Part shown: positions 7,004-15,138 of the stretch, piece by piece
How the letters are laid out: the number at the start of each line of letters is the position of its first letter
How positions within the stretch are numbered: position 1 is the first letter of the stretch
Assembly (NCBI GenBank): GCA_002779205.1
Contig: PEXF01000013.1
Coordinates: 1 to 17,138, forward strand
Direction: 5' to 3'
DNA from: Candidatus Hydromicrobium americanum
GTDB taxonomy: Bacteria > Actinomycetota > Humimicrobiia > Humimicrobiales > Humimicrobiaceae
Length of the DNA: 17,138 bases
Program-made: the position numbers and the translations under genes
The notes under the pieces: generated by a model
Databases searched by the model: none
Seen by the model: only the letters and a program-made list of their open reading frames with translations
What the model was told of the DNA's origin: nothing

Positions 7004-8867
7004 AAAAATAAATGAAAATAATTATCAGGGGTATAAAATAAAGGAACTTTTAAAGATACTGCCGAAGAAGTCCGGAGTGTATATTTTTAAAAATTCTAAA
7101 GGCAAAATCATCTATATTGGTAAAGCAAAAAATCTTTACAGCCGGGTAAAAAGCTATTTTCAAGATAGAAGTGATAACTTTTTATATGCTAAGCCTTTAA
7201 ATTTTGCAAAAAAAATTAAATCCATAGATTATATAGTCACAGATAATGAAACAGAAGCGCTAATACTTGAAGGTAGTTTAATTAAGAAAAATAAACCAAA
7301 ATATAATATAGATTTAAAGGATGATAAGTCATATCCGTTTATTGCGGTTACAGTTAACGAAAAATTTCCAAGAGTGTTTTTAACCAGAGATAGAAACATT
7401 AAGGGTGCAAAATATTTCGGGCCTTATACTGATGCAGGCGCTGTAAGAAAAACTCTTGAATATTTGAGAAGAATATTTCCTGTAAGGGATTGCAGGAAAG
7501 CCAGGCCAGGTAAAAGTACAAATATGCCCTGTCTCAATTACCATATTAAATTATGCCTGGCTCCATGTACTGGCAATGTTTCTCAAGAAGAATATCGCAA
7601 GAATATTGACTTTATAATGCTATTTCTAAAGGGAAAAGATAGAACTATTATTGACTGGTTAAAAGCAAAAATGGAGCAGTATTCAAAGAATAGAGAATTT
7701 GAAAAAGCAGCAGAACTTAGGAATAAAATAGAGGATATTAATAAACTTCATAAGGACCAAAAAATATTCTTTACCGCTGAAAGTACATGGGATTTTATTT
7801 CTACTGCCAGAGATGCAGATGACGCAGTTATAAGTCTATTTACTTATAGATCAGGAGTACTGGCAGTTGTTAGTAATTTTACTATAAATAACACCAGATA
7901 TTTTAATGATGAAGAAATTTTATCCGGCTTTATTGAAAATTATTATTCAAATATAAACGATATTCCCTCTAAGATTTTTTGTCCTTTTGAGATTGAAAAC
8001 ACAGAATTGATATCAAAGTGGATGATTGAAAAGAAAGGTAGAAAGATTGAAATAAGAGTTCCAAAGATTGGTGAGAAGAAAAAAATAATGGAAATGGTAG
8101 TAAGAAATTCAAAGTTATACCTGGAGAAAAAAAAGTTTGAGAAAAATGCCGGGCACAGTAAGATTTATAAAAACTTTGTCAAGTTAAAGAAAGTTCTTGG
8201 ACTGGTGAATATTCCCAGAAGAATAGAATGTTTTGATATTTCCAATCTAAAAAATACATTCCCTGTGGGATCAATGTCTGTTGCTCTGGATGGTAAACTA
8301 CTAACGAATGATTATAGATATTTTAAAATAAAAACTGTAGCCGGTCAGGATGATTGCAGAATGATGGGAGAAATTGTCACCAGAAGGTTAAGATATCTGG
8401 AAGGTGGGGAAATAAAAGAAGGAAACAGCTTCTATGAAAAACCTGATTTAATAATAATCGATGGCGGTAAGGCGCAATTTAATACTGCAAGTAAATTAAT
8501 AAGTGAAAGACAAATACAGGATGTTGATATCATCAGCATTGCAAAAAAAGAAGAAACAATATTCTGCAGCAAATATCCTGATGGGATTAAGCTCGATTTA
8601 AGTGATAATTATATGCGCGTTCTTATAAAGGTCAGGGATGAAGCTCACAGGTTTGCTGTGAACTATCACAGGCGGTTAAGGGGAAGGAGTATGACTGATT
8701 CTCTGCTGGACGGGATAAAGGGTATAGGAGAAAAAAAGAAGAAATATATTTTTGAAAACATAAGCTCAATTGAAGAGTTAAAAAGCAAGACCATAAAGGA
8801 TTTAATGAATATAAAGGGATTAAATTATAAAGATGCAACCAATATATATAGAAGTATCCATAGATAA
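6981..8867 (+). CDS. uvrC: Excinuclease ABC subunit C (UvrC)
   Basis: UvrC makes both incisions around a lesion after binding the UvrB-DNA complex. The 628-residue protein has an N-terminal GIY-YIG nuclease (GVY at 32-34, YIG at 45-47, Arg55, and the NETEALILE glutamate segment) for the 3' cut. Four cysteines at 171, 184, 192 and 196 are spaced like those reported to bind an iron-sulfur cluster in UvrC. A UVR motif around 223-258 pairs with that of UvrB. The RNase H-like nuclease for the 5' cut has acidic residues Asp419 (FDIS) and Asp494 (IIDGGK) plus His556. Helix-hairpin-helix motifs close the C-terminus. ATG at 6981 is preceded by AAGGAA (6968-6973) at 7 bases, so this start is good even though it lies inside uvrA. 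Having uvrC directly behind uvrBA makes this a complete repair operon. Confidence 0.97.
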   Translation: MNTVAVDKKINENNYQGYKIKELLKILPKKSGVYIFKNSKGKIIYIGKAKNLYSRVKSYFQDRSDNFLYAKPLNFAKKIKSIDYIVTDNETEALILEGSLIKKNKPKYNIDLKDDKSYPFIAVTVNEKFPRVFLTRDRNIKGAKYFGPYTDAGAVRKTLEYLRRIFPVRDCRKARPGKSTNMPCLNYHIKLCLAPCTGNVSQEEYRKNIDFIMLFLKGKDRTIIDWLKAKMEQYSKNREFEKAAELRNKIEDINKLHKDQKIFFTAESTWDFISTARDADDAVISLFTYRSGVLAVVSNFTINNTRYFNDEEILSGFIENYYSNINDIPSKIFCPFEIENTELISKWMIEKKGRKIEIRVPKIGEKKKIMEMVVRNSKLYLEKKKFEKNAGHSKIYKNFVKLKKVLGLVNIPRRIECFDISNLKNTFPVGSMSVALDGKLLTNDYRYFKIKTVAGQDDCRMMGEIVTRRLRYLEGGEIKEGNSFYEKPDLIIIDGGKAQFNTASKLISERQIQDVDIISIAKKEETIFCSKYPDGIKLDLSDNYMRVLIKVRDEAHRFAVNYHRRLRGRSMTDSLLDGIKGIGEKKKKYIFENISSIEELKSKTIKDLMNIKGLNYKDATNIYRSIHR

Positions 8868-8875
8868 AGGATAGG

Positions 8876-9259
8876 ATGGTCAATTTGTTAAAATGGTTTT
8901 TAGATTGGGTGATACTTACTTTTTCTATAGCAGTTGCCTCATATTTTTTACCATTTATATATATATCAGGAAATACTACCTGGGATAAATTTAAGATTGC
9001 TTTTCTGGCTGGTTTACTTCTGGGATTATTCAATCTACTGGTTAAGCCTATTGTTAAAATCTTATCTCTACCCATTAATATATTAACTCTGGGGCTTTTC
9101 AATATTATTATAAATGCGGGTATGTTATGGATTGTAGATTCAATTATTAAAGGATTGGAAATAGAGGGTTTCTGGGGATATGTCTGGAGCTCTATAGTTA
9201 TCAGCATTATCAGTATAGTAGTTTCTAAATTTATTTTCTTTAGAGAAAAAAAAGATTGA
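8876..9259 (+). CDS. Four-helix membrane protein, PF04020 (phage holin superfamily IV-like)
   Basis: This is a 127-residue hydrophobic protein with four predicted membrane helices at roughly 8-30, 40-60, 65-87 and 98-120 and a short basic tail (FFREKKD). The central segment, with G-L-F-N-L-L-V-K-P and then L-P-I-N-I-L-T-L-G-L-F, is the hallmark of family PF04020, named after a mycobacterial four-helix phage holin. These genes are widespread on bacterial chromosomes without any prophage, and their cellular role is not established. No lysin, portal or other phage gene is nearby, so the name should not be read as evidence for a prophage. AAAGGA at 8866-8871 precedes the ATG by four bases and overlaps the uvrC stop, so it is probably translated from the uvr transcript. 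Confidence 0.85.
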   Translation: MVNLLKWFLDWVILTFSIAVASYFLPFIYISGNTTWDKFKIAFLAGLLLGLFNLLVKPIVKILSLPINILTLGLFNIIINAGMLWIVDSIIKGLEIEGFWGYVWSSIVISIISIVVSKFIFFREKKD

Positions 9260-9283
9260 AAAGATTAAAATAGTATATATTTT
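9256..9283 (+). promoter_or_regulatory. Possible rapZ promoter
   Basis: TTGAAA (9256-9261, five of six consensus bases) and TATTTT (9278-9283, four of six) are 16 bases apart, overlapping the stop of the membrane-protein gene. This could give rapZ its own transcript, but AT-rich sequence often throws up such pairs. Confidence 0.22.
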
Positions 9284-9316
9284 AAGTGCATGTTCTGATA
9301 TTCTAAAAAAAGAAAT

Positions 9317-10213
9317 ATGATTACAAAGAAAGAAAAAATAGAAAGTAAGATAAAAATAGTTATAATTACCGGATTATCTGGAGCTGGAAAGACAGAAGCT
9401 CTTAAATACTTCGAGGATGCGGGCTATTATTGTATAGATAATTTACCGGCTCATCTTTTATTGAATCTTATTGATTATTTCTCTATGGAGGACAGGAATA
9501 TTAACAAAGTAGCCTTTGCCATAGATTTAAGAAGCGGGTATTTTTTTGATGAAATATACAAGACTCTGGATAAGCTTAATGAGAGAAAAATAGAATATAA
9601 AATCCTGTTTTTAGAAGCCTCCAAGAGCGCAATAGTAAAAAGATATTCTTTAACCAGAAGAAAACACCCGTTAGTAGAGAATGGCGATCTTGGGAGTGGA
9701 ATTGAAAGAGAAATTGAAAAAATGAACAGGCTCAGAGAAATAGCCGATGTTGTAATAGATACCTCACTATTAAATTCAAAAGAGCTGCGGATGGCTATAA
9801 CAGAATGCATGATGTCCGCAGTTGAAAAGAGTAAACTTCTTCAAATATCAATTACTTCATTTGGATATAAATATGGATTACCTGAAAGTGTGGATATGGT
9901 TATGGATGTAAGATTTCTGCCAAATCCATTTTATAATGAGGAATTAAAGGATGTGGATGGGAGAGATAAAAAGGTGATTGATTTTGTCTTATGCCGTGAA
10001 GAAACAAAGGAATTTCTGCGTATGTTTGAAAAGATGTTAGACTTTTTAATTCCCAATTATATTGCGGAGGGGAAAAGCTATTTAGGTATAGGCATAGGAT
10101 GCACAGGCGGGAAGCACCGTTCAGTAGTGCTATCAGATAAGATATATGAATATTTGAAGTTAAAAGGTTATTCTATAAAATTATTCTATAGAGATATTAG
10201 TAAAAATAATTAA
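9317..10213 (+). CDS. rapZ: RapZ-family nucleotide-binding protein
   Basis: RapZ (YvcJ in Bacillus) is a P-loop protein. In E. coli it is an RNase adapter that controls amino-sugar synthesis through small RNAs. In Gram-positive bacteria it binds and hydrolyses nucleotides and its pathway is less clear, so the E. coli role should not be assumed here. The 298-residue protein has Walker A at 19-26 (GLSGAGKT), the family segment GYYCIDNLP after it, and the C-terminal RNA/ligand domain with FGYKYGLP, VRFLPNPFY and GCTGGKHR at 261-268. The start is ATG at 9317 with only A-rich sequence upstream, and a short charged N-terminal extension precedes the usual first strand. In most Actinobacteria and Firmicutes yvcK and whiA follow directly; here the next gene is gap, after 195 bp. 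Confidence 0.94.
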   Translation: MITKKEKIESKIKIVIITGLSGAGKTEALKYFEDAGYYCIDNLPAHLLLNLIDYFSMEDRNINKVAFAIDLRSGYFFDEIYKTLDKLNERKIEYKILFLEASKSAIVKRYSLTRRKHPLVENGDLGSGIEREIEKMNRLREIADVVIDTSLLNSKELRMAITECMMSAVEKSKLLQISITSFGYKYGLPESVDMVMDVRFLPNPFYNEELKDVDGRDKKVIDFVLCREETKEFLRMFEKMLDFLIPNYIAEGKSYLGIGIGCTGGKHRSVVLSDKIYEYLKLKGYSIKLFYRDISKNN

Positions 10214-10307
10214 TCTTACCAGAGAAAACTTACATTTCTAAGACAAATCAGAGATATTTTTTTTATAAAAATTTTGTAAAAATTTGCTTTATTGATTTAA
10301 GTAAATT

Positions 10308-10316
10308 TGTTAAAAT
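10308..10316 (+). promoter_or_regulatory. Extended -10 promoter of the gap operon
   Basis: TGTTAAAAT fits the extended -10 pattern TGn-TAtAAT with one mismatch. Transcription would begin near 10323, leaving an 86-base leader before gap. A TTGATT lies at 10292-10297, but its 13-base spacing is too short for a normal -35. The rest of the 195-bp rapZ-gap region holds A/T tracts and the inverted repeat at 10342-10363. Confidence 0.4.
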
Positions 10317-10341
10317 TACACGGTTTATATTTAATTAGAAG

Positions 10342-10363
10342 TATTTTATATTTGTATAAAATA
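10342..10363 (+). promoter_or_regulatory. Inverted repeat in the gap leader
   Basis: Perfect 9-bp arms, TATTTTATA (10342-10350) and TATAAAATA (10355-10363), flank the spacer TTTG, 46 bases before the gap start. It could be a repressor operator or a weak RNA hairpin. The all-A/T arms raise the chance of coincidence. Confidence 0.35.
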
Positions 10364-10408
10364 TGTTTAAAATCTTTGATTATTATGTTTTAGTAAAGGG
10401 GGAATAGA

Positions 10409-11422
10409 ATGGCAATAAAAGTAGGAATTAATGGATTTGGAAGAATAGGGAGGCAGTTTTTAAGGGCAAAATTAAAGTATGATAAAGATGGTAATATTGA
10501 TGTTGTAGCTATAAATGATCTTTTTGATTCAAAAATTCTTGCCCATCTCCTGAAATATGATTCAATATATGGAACCCTGGATGCCGAGATTAAATCCGGG
10601 GATGATTATATAGAAGTTAATGGAGAAAAAATAAAGATTACATCTATTAAAGACCCCGGAATGCTTCCATGGAAGGATCTGGGAGTTGATGTTGCTCTGG
10701 AATCTACAGGAATATTCAGAACAAGAGAGGATGCAACCAAGCATTTGACTGCTGGAGCTAAAAAGGTAGTAGTCTCTGCACCCTGTAAAAAAGACGGGTC
10801 GGATATCACAATGGTGCTGGGTGTAAATCATAACAAGTATAATAAAGATAAGCATAATATAATTTCAAACGCATCCTGTACTACGAATGCACTTGCACCA
10901 TTATGTAAGGTTCTCAATGAAAATTTTATTATAAAAAATGGTTTTATGACTACCATACATGCATATACCAATGATCAAAGAATCCTTGATCTTCCTCACA
11001 AGGATTTAAGAAGAGCAAGAGCAGCTGCTTTATCGGCTATACCTACATCGACCGGTGCTGCCAGTGCAATAGGTCTGGTAATTCCTGAGTTAAATGGTAA
11101 AATGGACGGTCTGGCAATCAGGATACCGGTAGCGGTGGGATCACTGATCGATTTGACTGTAGAAGTGGAAAAAGATTGTTCGGTTGAAGATGTAAATAAT
11201 GCCTTCAAAAAAGCTTCTCAGGAACCGGGATTTAAGGGTATATTAAAATACTGCGAGGATCCGATTGTATCAGCAGATGTTATAGGTGATGCTTATTCTA
11301 CGGTTTTTGATTCTCTCAGTACTTTAAAACAGGAAAATCTGGTCAAAGTTTTATCCTGGTATGATAATGAGTGGGCATATTCAAGTAGATTATATGATTT
11401 AATAAATTATATAATGAAATAA
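10409..11422 (+). CDS. gap: Glyceraldehyde-3-phosphate dehydrogenase, NAD type
   Basis: GAPDH oxidises and phosphorylates glyceraldehyde 3-phosphate to 1,3-bisphosphoglycerate, making NADH in glycolysis. The 337-residue protein begins with the dinucleotide fold INGFGRIGR (7-15) and has Asp37 at the end of the second strand, a residue that favours NAD over NADP. The catalytic Cys157 sits in ASCTTN and its partner His184 in TTIHAYT. The phosphate-binding segments (RRARAAALSAIPTSTGAA) and the C-terminal WYDNEWAYSSR are intact. ATG at 10409 is preceded by the strong site AAAGGGGGA (10395-10403). It heads the gap-pgk-tpiA-gpmI run and has its own promoter and a hairpin behind it, which would allow gap mRNA to be more abundant than the rest. 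No regulator gene of the CggR type is next to it. Confidence 0.97.
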   Translation: MAIKVGINGFGRIGRQFLRAKLKYDKDGNIDVVAINDLFDSKILAHLLKYDSIYGTLDAEIKSGDDYIEVNGEKIKITSIKDPGMLPWKDLGVDVALESTGIFRTREDATKHLTAGAKKVVVSAPCKKDGSDITMVLGVNHNKYNKDKHNIISNASCTTNALAPLCKVLNENFIIKNGFMTTIHAYTNDQRILDLPHKDLRRARAAALSAIPTSTGAASAIGLVIPELNGKMDGLAIRIPVAVGSLIDLTVEVEKDCSVEDVNNAFKKASQEPGFKGILKYCEDPIVSADVIGDAYSTVFDSLSTLKQENLVKVLSWYDNEWAYSSRLYDLINYIMK

Positions 11423-11443
11423 ATAATAAAAAAAATTTAAATA

Positions 11444-11479
11444 ATAAATAACCGTGGTACAGTAACCTCGGTTATTTAT
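11444..11479 (+). other. Stable hairpin between gap and pgk
   Basis: An 11-bp perfect stem pairs ATAAATAACCG (11444-11454) with CGGTTATTTAT (11469-11479). After a T-T mismatch three more G-C/T-A pairs (GGT with ACC) close a loop of ACAGTA. No T tract follows on the + strand, so a classical terminator is unlikely; an A-rich stretch precedes it. It may be an mRNA processing or 3'-stabilising element, or a partial attenuator between gap and pgk. Confidence 0.55.
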
Positions 11480-11502
11480 GAAATGAAGCCCTGGTGATAA
11501 AA

Positions 11503-12693
11503 ATGTTTAATAAAAAAACAATAGAAGATATTAATGTCAGGAACAAAAAAGTACTGGTCAGGGTGGATTATAATGTTCCCCTGGATAATGAACTGAATAT
11601 AATCGATGACACCAGAATAAAACTATCATTACCGACTATAAATTATCTGATTGAAAATAACGCCAAGATTATTTTAATGTCTCATCTGGGAAGACCAAAA
11701 GGAGAAATTGAAAATAGGTTTAGGCTTGATCCTGCAGCAAAAAAACTCAGTCAATTAACAGGTAAAGAAGTTAAGAAATTTGACCGTATATTTTCCCAGG
11801 AGATCAAAGAATATATAGATAATGAAATGGATTATGGTGAAATTGTAATGCTTGAAAATCTTAGATTTGACCCTAGAGAAAAAGCTAATGACATTGAATT
11901 CTCAAAGTCACTTGCATCCCTAGCAGATATCTATGTTGATGATGCTTTTGGAGCTGCACACAGAGCACATGCATCTGTTGCCGGAGTGACAAAATATCTT
12001 CCTGCAGTAGCGGGATTTTTAATGAAGAAAGAAATTGAGGTTTTAACATCTCTTCTGGAATCACCGCAAAGGCCTTTTCTGACTATTCTTGGTGGAAGTA
12101 AGGTCTCTGATAAAATAAAGGTCATAAGAAATTTGCTGGGTAAGGTAGATAGCCTGATATTAGGTGGTGGAATGACCTATACTTTCTTAAAAGCACAGGG
12201 ATATGAAATAGGTAAATCGATTTGCGAGGATACCCAGATTGACTTCGCGAAGGAAATGTTTACTCTGGCTAAAAAGAATAATGTTAATTTAATACTTCCT
12301 GTAGATATTGTTGTTGCAAAAGAATTTGATGGTGATGCAGAAAAAAAACTAGTATCTGTACAATCAATGCCGGTAGATTGGATGGGTATGGATATTGGAG
12401 ATAAAAGTATAGAATTATTTAAAAAAGAAATTTCCAGAGCCAGGACTATTTTCTGGAATGGTCCGGTAGGTGTTTTTGAATGGACTAATTTTACAAATGG
12501 AACCAAAAGCATTGCAAATGCTATTGCTGAAAGCCAGGCAGTTACTGTCGCAGGTGGCGGAGATACACTGGCAGCATTAAAAAAATATAATCTATCCTCA
12601 AAATTTTCACATGTTTCGAGTGGCGGCGGAGCTGCTATGGAACTACTGGAGGGTAAAGAATTACCGGGTGTAGTATCTCTTTTAATTAAGTAA
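11503..12693 (+). CDS. pgk: Phosphoglycerate kinase
   Basis: Pgk transfers the acyl phosphate of 1,3-bisphosphoglycerate to ADP, yielding ATP and 3-phosphoglycerate. The 396-residue protein, normal for bacteria, shows the substrate-binding motifs RVDYNVPLD, SHLGRPKG and LENLRFDPREKAND in the N-terminal lobe, and DDAFGAAHRAHAS before the hinge. The nucleotide-binding motifs ILGGSKVSDKI, WNGPVGVFEW and AGGGDTLAAL are in the C-terminal lobe. I chose ATG at 11503 because GGTGAT (11493-11498), which matches the anti-Shine-Dalgarno end of 16S rRNA, sits four bases upstream. An in-frame GTG at 11494 lies inside that site and would add three residues. It follows gap by 80 bp, with the hairpin between them, and precedes tpiA by 39 bp. 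Confidence 0.97.
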   Translation: MFNKKTIEDINVRNKKVLVRVDYNVPLDNELNIIDDTRIKLSLPTINYLIENNAKIILMSHLGRPKGEIENRFRLDPAAKKLSQLTGKEVKKFDRIFSQEIKEYIDNEMDYGEIVMLENLRFDPREKANDIEFSKSLASLADIYVDDAFGAAHRAHASVAGVTKYLPAVAGFLMKKEIEVLTSLLESPQRPFLTILGGSKVSDKIKVIRNLLGKVDSLILGGGMTYTFLKAQGYEIGKSICEDTQIDFAKEMFTLAKKNNVNLILPVDIVVAKEFDGDAEKKLVSVQSMPVDWMGMDIGDKSIELFKKEISRARTIFWNGPVGVFEWTNFTNGTKSIANAIAESQAVTVAGGGDTLAALKKYNLSSKFSHVSSGGGAAMELLEGKELPGVVSLLIK

Positions 12694-12732
12694 TTGGAAA
12701 TAATGTAAATCATCTTGAAAGGAATTAAAGAA

Positions 12733-13488
12733 ATGAGAAGACCTTTTATAGCCGGGAACTGGAAAATGAATATGACCCACTTACAGGCTATAAGCTTTAT
12801 ACAAGACCTTGAATATAAATATAGTAATAAAAATAATTGTGAAGTAGCGGTCTGTCCACCTGCAACATCATTAAAGAGCGTAAAAACCATAATTGACAGT
12901 GATAATATTGATATTAAACTTGGCGCACAGAATATGTATTACGAGTCCAGCGGTGCTTTTACAGGGGAGATTTCACCGGAAATGCTAAAAGCATTGGGTG
13001 TTGAATATGTAATAGTTGGTCATAGTGAAAGAAGGCAGTATTTTGGAGAAACCAATAATATTGTTAATAAAAAAGTAAAGGCTGCTTTTAACGCCGGTTT
13101 AAAACCCATTATGTGTGTTGGCGAGTCGTTAAAAGTAAGGGAAAGTGGCAAGGCTGAAGAATTTGTTCTAAGTCAAATCGAAGAATGTCTGAACGGTATT
13201 AATGAAGAAAGTATAATTGATTTGACTGTAGCATATGAACCGATATGGGCTATTGGTACCGGAAAAACTGCAACGTCCAAAGATGCCAATGATGTATGCC
13301 TGGTTGTAAGAAGAAAAATAGGAGAAATTTTTAGTAAAAAGATTTCCGAAATTATAAGAATTCAATATGGTGGAAGCATTAAACCCTCCAGTATTTCGGA
13401 TCTTATGAATATGTCGGATATTGATGGAGCTTTGGTTGGTGGTGCAAGTCTGGAAGTTGATGATTTTATAGCCATAATTAATTATTAG
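12733..13488 (+). CDS. tpiA: Triosephosphate isomerase
   Basis: TpiA interconverts dihydroxyacetone phosphate and glyceraldehyde 3-phosphate. The 251-residue TIM barrel has Asn9 and Lys11 in GNWKMN, the electrophilic His97 in VGHSERR, the catalytic base Glu169 in YEPIWAIGTGK, and the phosphate-binding YGGSIKP and VGGAS segments near the end. ATG at 12733 gives the standard start MRRPFIAGNWKMN and has AAAGGA (12718-12723) nine bases upstream. A TTG at 12715 is in frame but would add six residues and consume the ribosome binding site. Its stop overlaps the Shine-Dalgarno region of gpmI, so the two are probably translationally coupled. Confidence 0.97.
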   Translation: MRRPFIAGNWKMNMTHLQAISFIQDLEYKYSNKNNCEVAVCPPATSLKSVKTIIDSDNIDIKLGAQNMYYESSGAFTGEISPEMLKALGVEYVIVGHSERRQYFGETNNIVNKKVKAAFNAGLKPIMCVGESLKVRESGKAEEFVLSQIEECLNGINEESIIDLTVAYEPIWAIGTGKTATSKDANDVCLVVRRKIGEIFSKKISEIIRIQYGGSIKPSSISDLMNMSDIDGALVGGASLEVDDFIAIINY

Positions 13489-13495
13489 GATAGCA

Positions 13496-15052
13496 GTGAA
13501 ATATAAAACCGAAACAATAAAACCAATTTGTTTAATAATACTGGATGGCTGGGGCCTATCCGAGCATATTGAAGGCAATGCTATTAGACTTGCTAGAACT
13601 CCCCATATGGATAATTATAATAAAATTTATCCCAATACCAGACTGGATGTATCAGGGGAAGCAGTAGGGCTTCCGGAAGGCCAGATGGGCAATTCGGAGG
13701 TAGGTCATTTAAATATTGGAGCGGGCAGAGTTGTATATCAGGAATTCACCAGAATAAATAAAGAAATCGAAAATGGTGATTTCTTTAAGAATAAAGTATT
13801 GATTAAGGCTATCAAAAATGTAAAAAAAAATAAAAGCAGCCTTCATCTAATGGGACTGGTATCGGACGGTGGTGTACACAGTCACATCAATCACCTTAAA
13901 GCTTTAATTGACCTGGCAAATGACTATAAAGTAAAAGATTTATTCATACACGCCTTTCTTGATGGAAGAGATGTTCCTCCCAGAAGTGCAATACCATATC
14001 TGAAGGAAATAGATTATTATTTAAAGAAAAAAGGAATTGGTGAGATTTCATCGGTTAGTGGGAGATATTATAGCATGGACAGGGATAATAGATGGGACCG
14101 GGTTAAAAAAAGCTATGATACTCTGGTATACAGAATTGGGGAAAAATTTAAAACAGCCGCCGATATTGTTGAAAGATCTTACTGTAATAATATAGATGAT
14201 GAATTTGTTGTCCCATCTATAGTTAGAAGCAGAGATGAAGAAAAGGCAAAGATTAAATCAGGGGATTCTGTAATATTCTTTAATTTCAGACCTGATAGGG
14301 CAAGGCAGCTTACCAGAGCATTCATAAGTGATAGATTTAAAGGATTTGATAGAGGCCAGAAGCCACCGAAAGTCTACTTTGTATGTATGACTCAATATGA
14401 CAAAACGTTTAATGCTCCAGTAGCATTTCTTCCGCAAAAAATCAAAAATACTTTAGGAGAGGTTATATCAAATAGTAACCTAAAACAATTAAGAATTGCT
14501 GAAACCGAGAAGTATGCTCATGTCACTTTCTTCTTTAACGGTGGTATTGAAAAGCCATTTAAGAGGGAGGATAGAATATTGATTTCTTCTCCCAAAGTTG
14601 CGACCTACGACTTGAAACCGGAAATGAGTGCCTTTGAAGTCACCGATGCTGTTGTAAGTAAAATTAAATTAAAAAAATATGATGTAATAATATTAAACTA
14701 CGCAAATCCTGATATGGTGGGACATACAGGGAATATTGATGCCGCTATAAAAGCTGTTGAAGCAGTGGACAAATGTGTGGGAAGAGTGGTTGAAGAATTA
14801 ATTACAAATGGCGGACTGGCATTGATAACAGCGGATCACGGCAATGCGGAAGAAATGATAGATCCTGTTGATAATAGAGTTATAACTGCCCACTCTACGT
14901 CACCTGTGCCTTTTTTGATATGTAATTCAAAAATAAAATTGAAAAACAAAAATAACAATTTTAAATTAAGCGATATTGCGCCTACAATATTGGATCTTTT
15001 AAAAATAGAAAAGCCGGAGGAGATGACGGGTAAATCTCTTTTACGGAATTAA
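13496..15052 (+). CDS. gpmI: 2,3-bisphosphoglycerate-independent phosphoglycerate mutase
   Basis: This metal-dependent (usually manganese) mutase converts 3-phosphoglycerate to 2-phosphoglycerate through a phosphoserine intermediate. The 518-residue protein has the alkaline-phosphatase-fold signature: Asp17 in LDGWG, the phosphorylated Ser67 in GNSEVGH, HAFLDGRDVPPRSA, the RYYSMDRDNRWDR substrate segment, FNFRPDRARQ, and the second metal site in TADHGNAEEM. It starts with GTG at 13496, with AGGA (13487-13490) overlapping the tpiA stop. A run of nine A residues (13822-13830) is read in frame. gpmI next to tpiA is common in Firmicutes, where eno usually follows; here secG follows after 138 bp and no enolase is in the window. 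Confidence 0.96.
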   Translation: MKYKTETIKPICLIILDGWGLSEHIEGNAIRLARTPHMDNYNKIYPNTRLDVSGEAVGLPEGQMGNSEVGHLNIGAGRVVYQEFTRINKEIENGDFFKNKVLIKAIKNVKKNKSSLHLMGLVSDGGVHSHINHLKALIDLANDYKVKDLFIHAFLDGRDVPPRSAIPYLKEIDYYLKKKGIGEISSVSGRYYSMDRDNRWDRVKKSYDTLVYRIGEKFKTAADIVERSYCNNIDDEFVVPSIVRSRDEEKAKIKSGDSVIFFNFRPDRARQLTRAFISDRFKGFDRGQKPPKVYFVCMTQYDKTFNAPVAFLPQKIKNTLGEVISNSNLKQLRIAETEKYAHVTFFFNGGIEKPFKREDRILISSPKVATYDLKPEMSAFEVTDAVVSKIKLKKYDVIILNYANPDMVGHTGNIDAAIKAVEAVDKCVGRVVEELITNGGLALITADHGNAEEMIDPVDNRVITAHSTSPVPFLICNSKIKLKNKNNNFKLSDIAPTILDLLKIEKPEEMTGKSLLRN

Positions 15053-15129
15053 GTTTTTATATCATAGAAGAGGTTTTGTAATAGCTTTTGCAATAAAATG
15101 TATTTTTTATGTATTGATTATAAGTTTTT

Positions 15130-15138
15130 TGGTAAAAT
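15130..15138 (+). promoter_or_regulatory. Extended -10 promoter of secG
   Basis: TGGTAAAAT has the same extended -10 form as the gap promoter (TGTTAAAAT), and again a TTGATT (15114-15119) lies 13 bases upstream. The start point would be near 15145, giving a leader of about 46 bases. The remainder of the gpmI-secG gap (15053-15113) shows only A/T-rich sequence. Confidence 0.4.

Noticed and set aside
8876..9259. Prophage remnant, from the holin-like gene
   Set aside because: No lysin, integrase, structural gene or attachment-site repeat is nearby, and PF04020 genes are commonly chromosomal.
10265..10286. Terminator for rapZ from A/T-only inverted repeats
   Set aside because: The AAATTTT/AAAATTT arms contain no G-C pairs and no proper T tract follows, so stability would be poor.
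12177..12890. 237-codon open frame on the - strand across pgk and tpiA
   Set aside because: It spans two well-supported genes and the gap between them, with no family resemblance.
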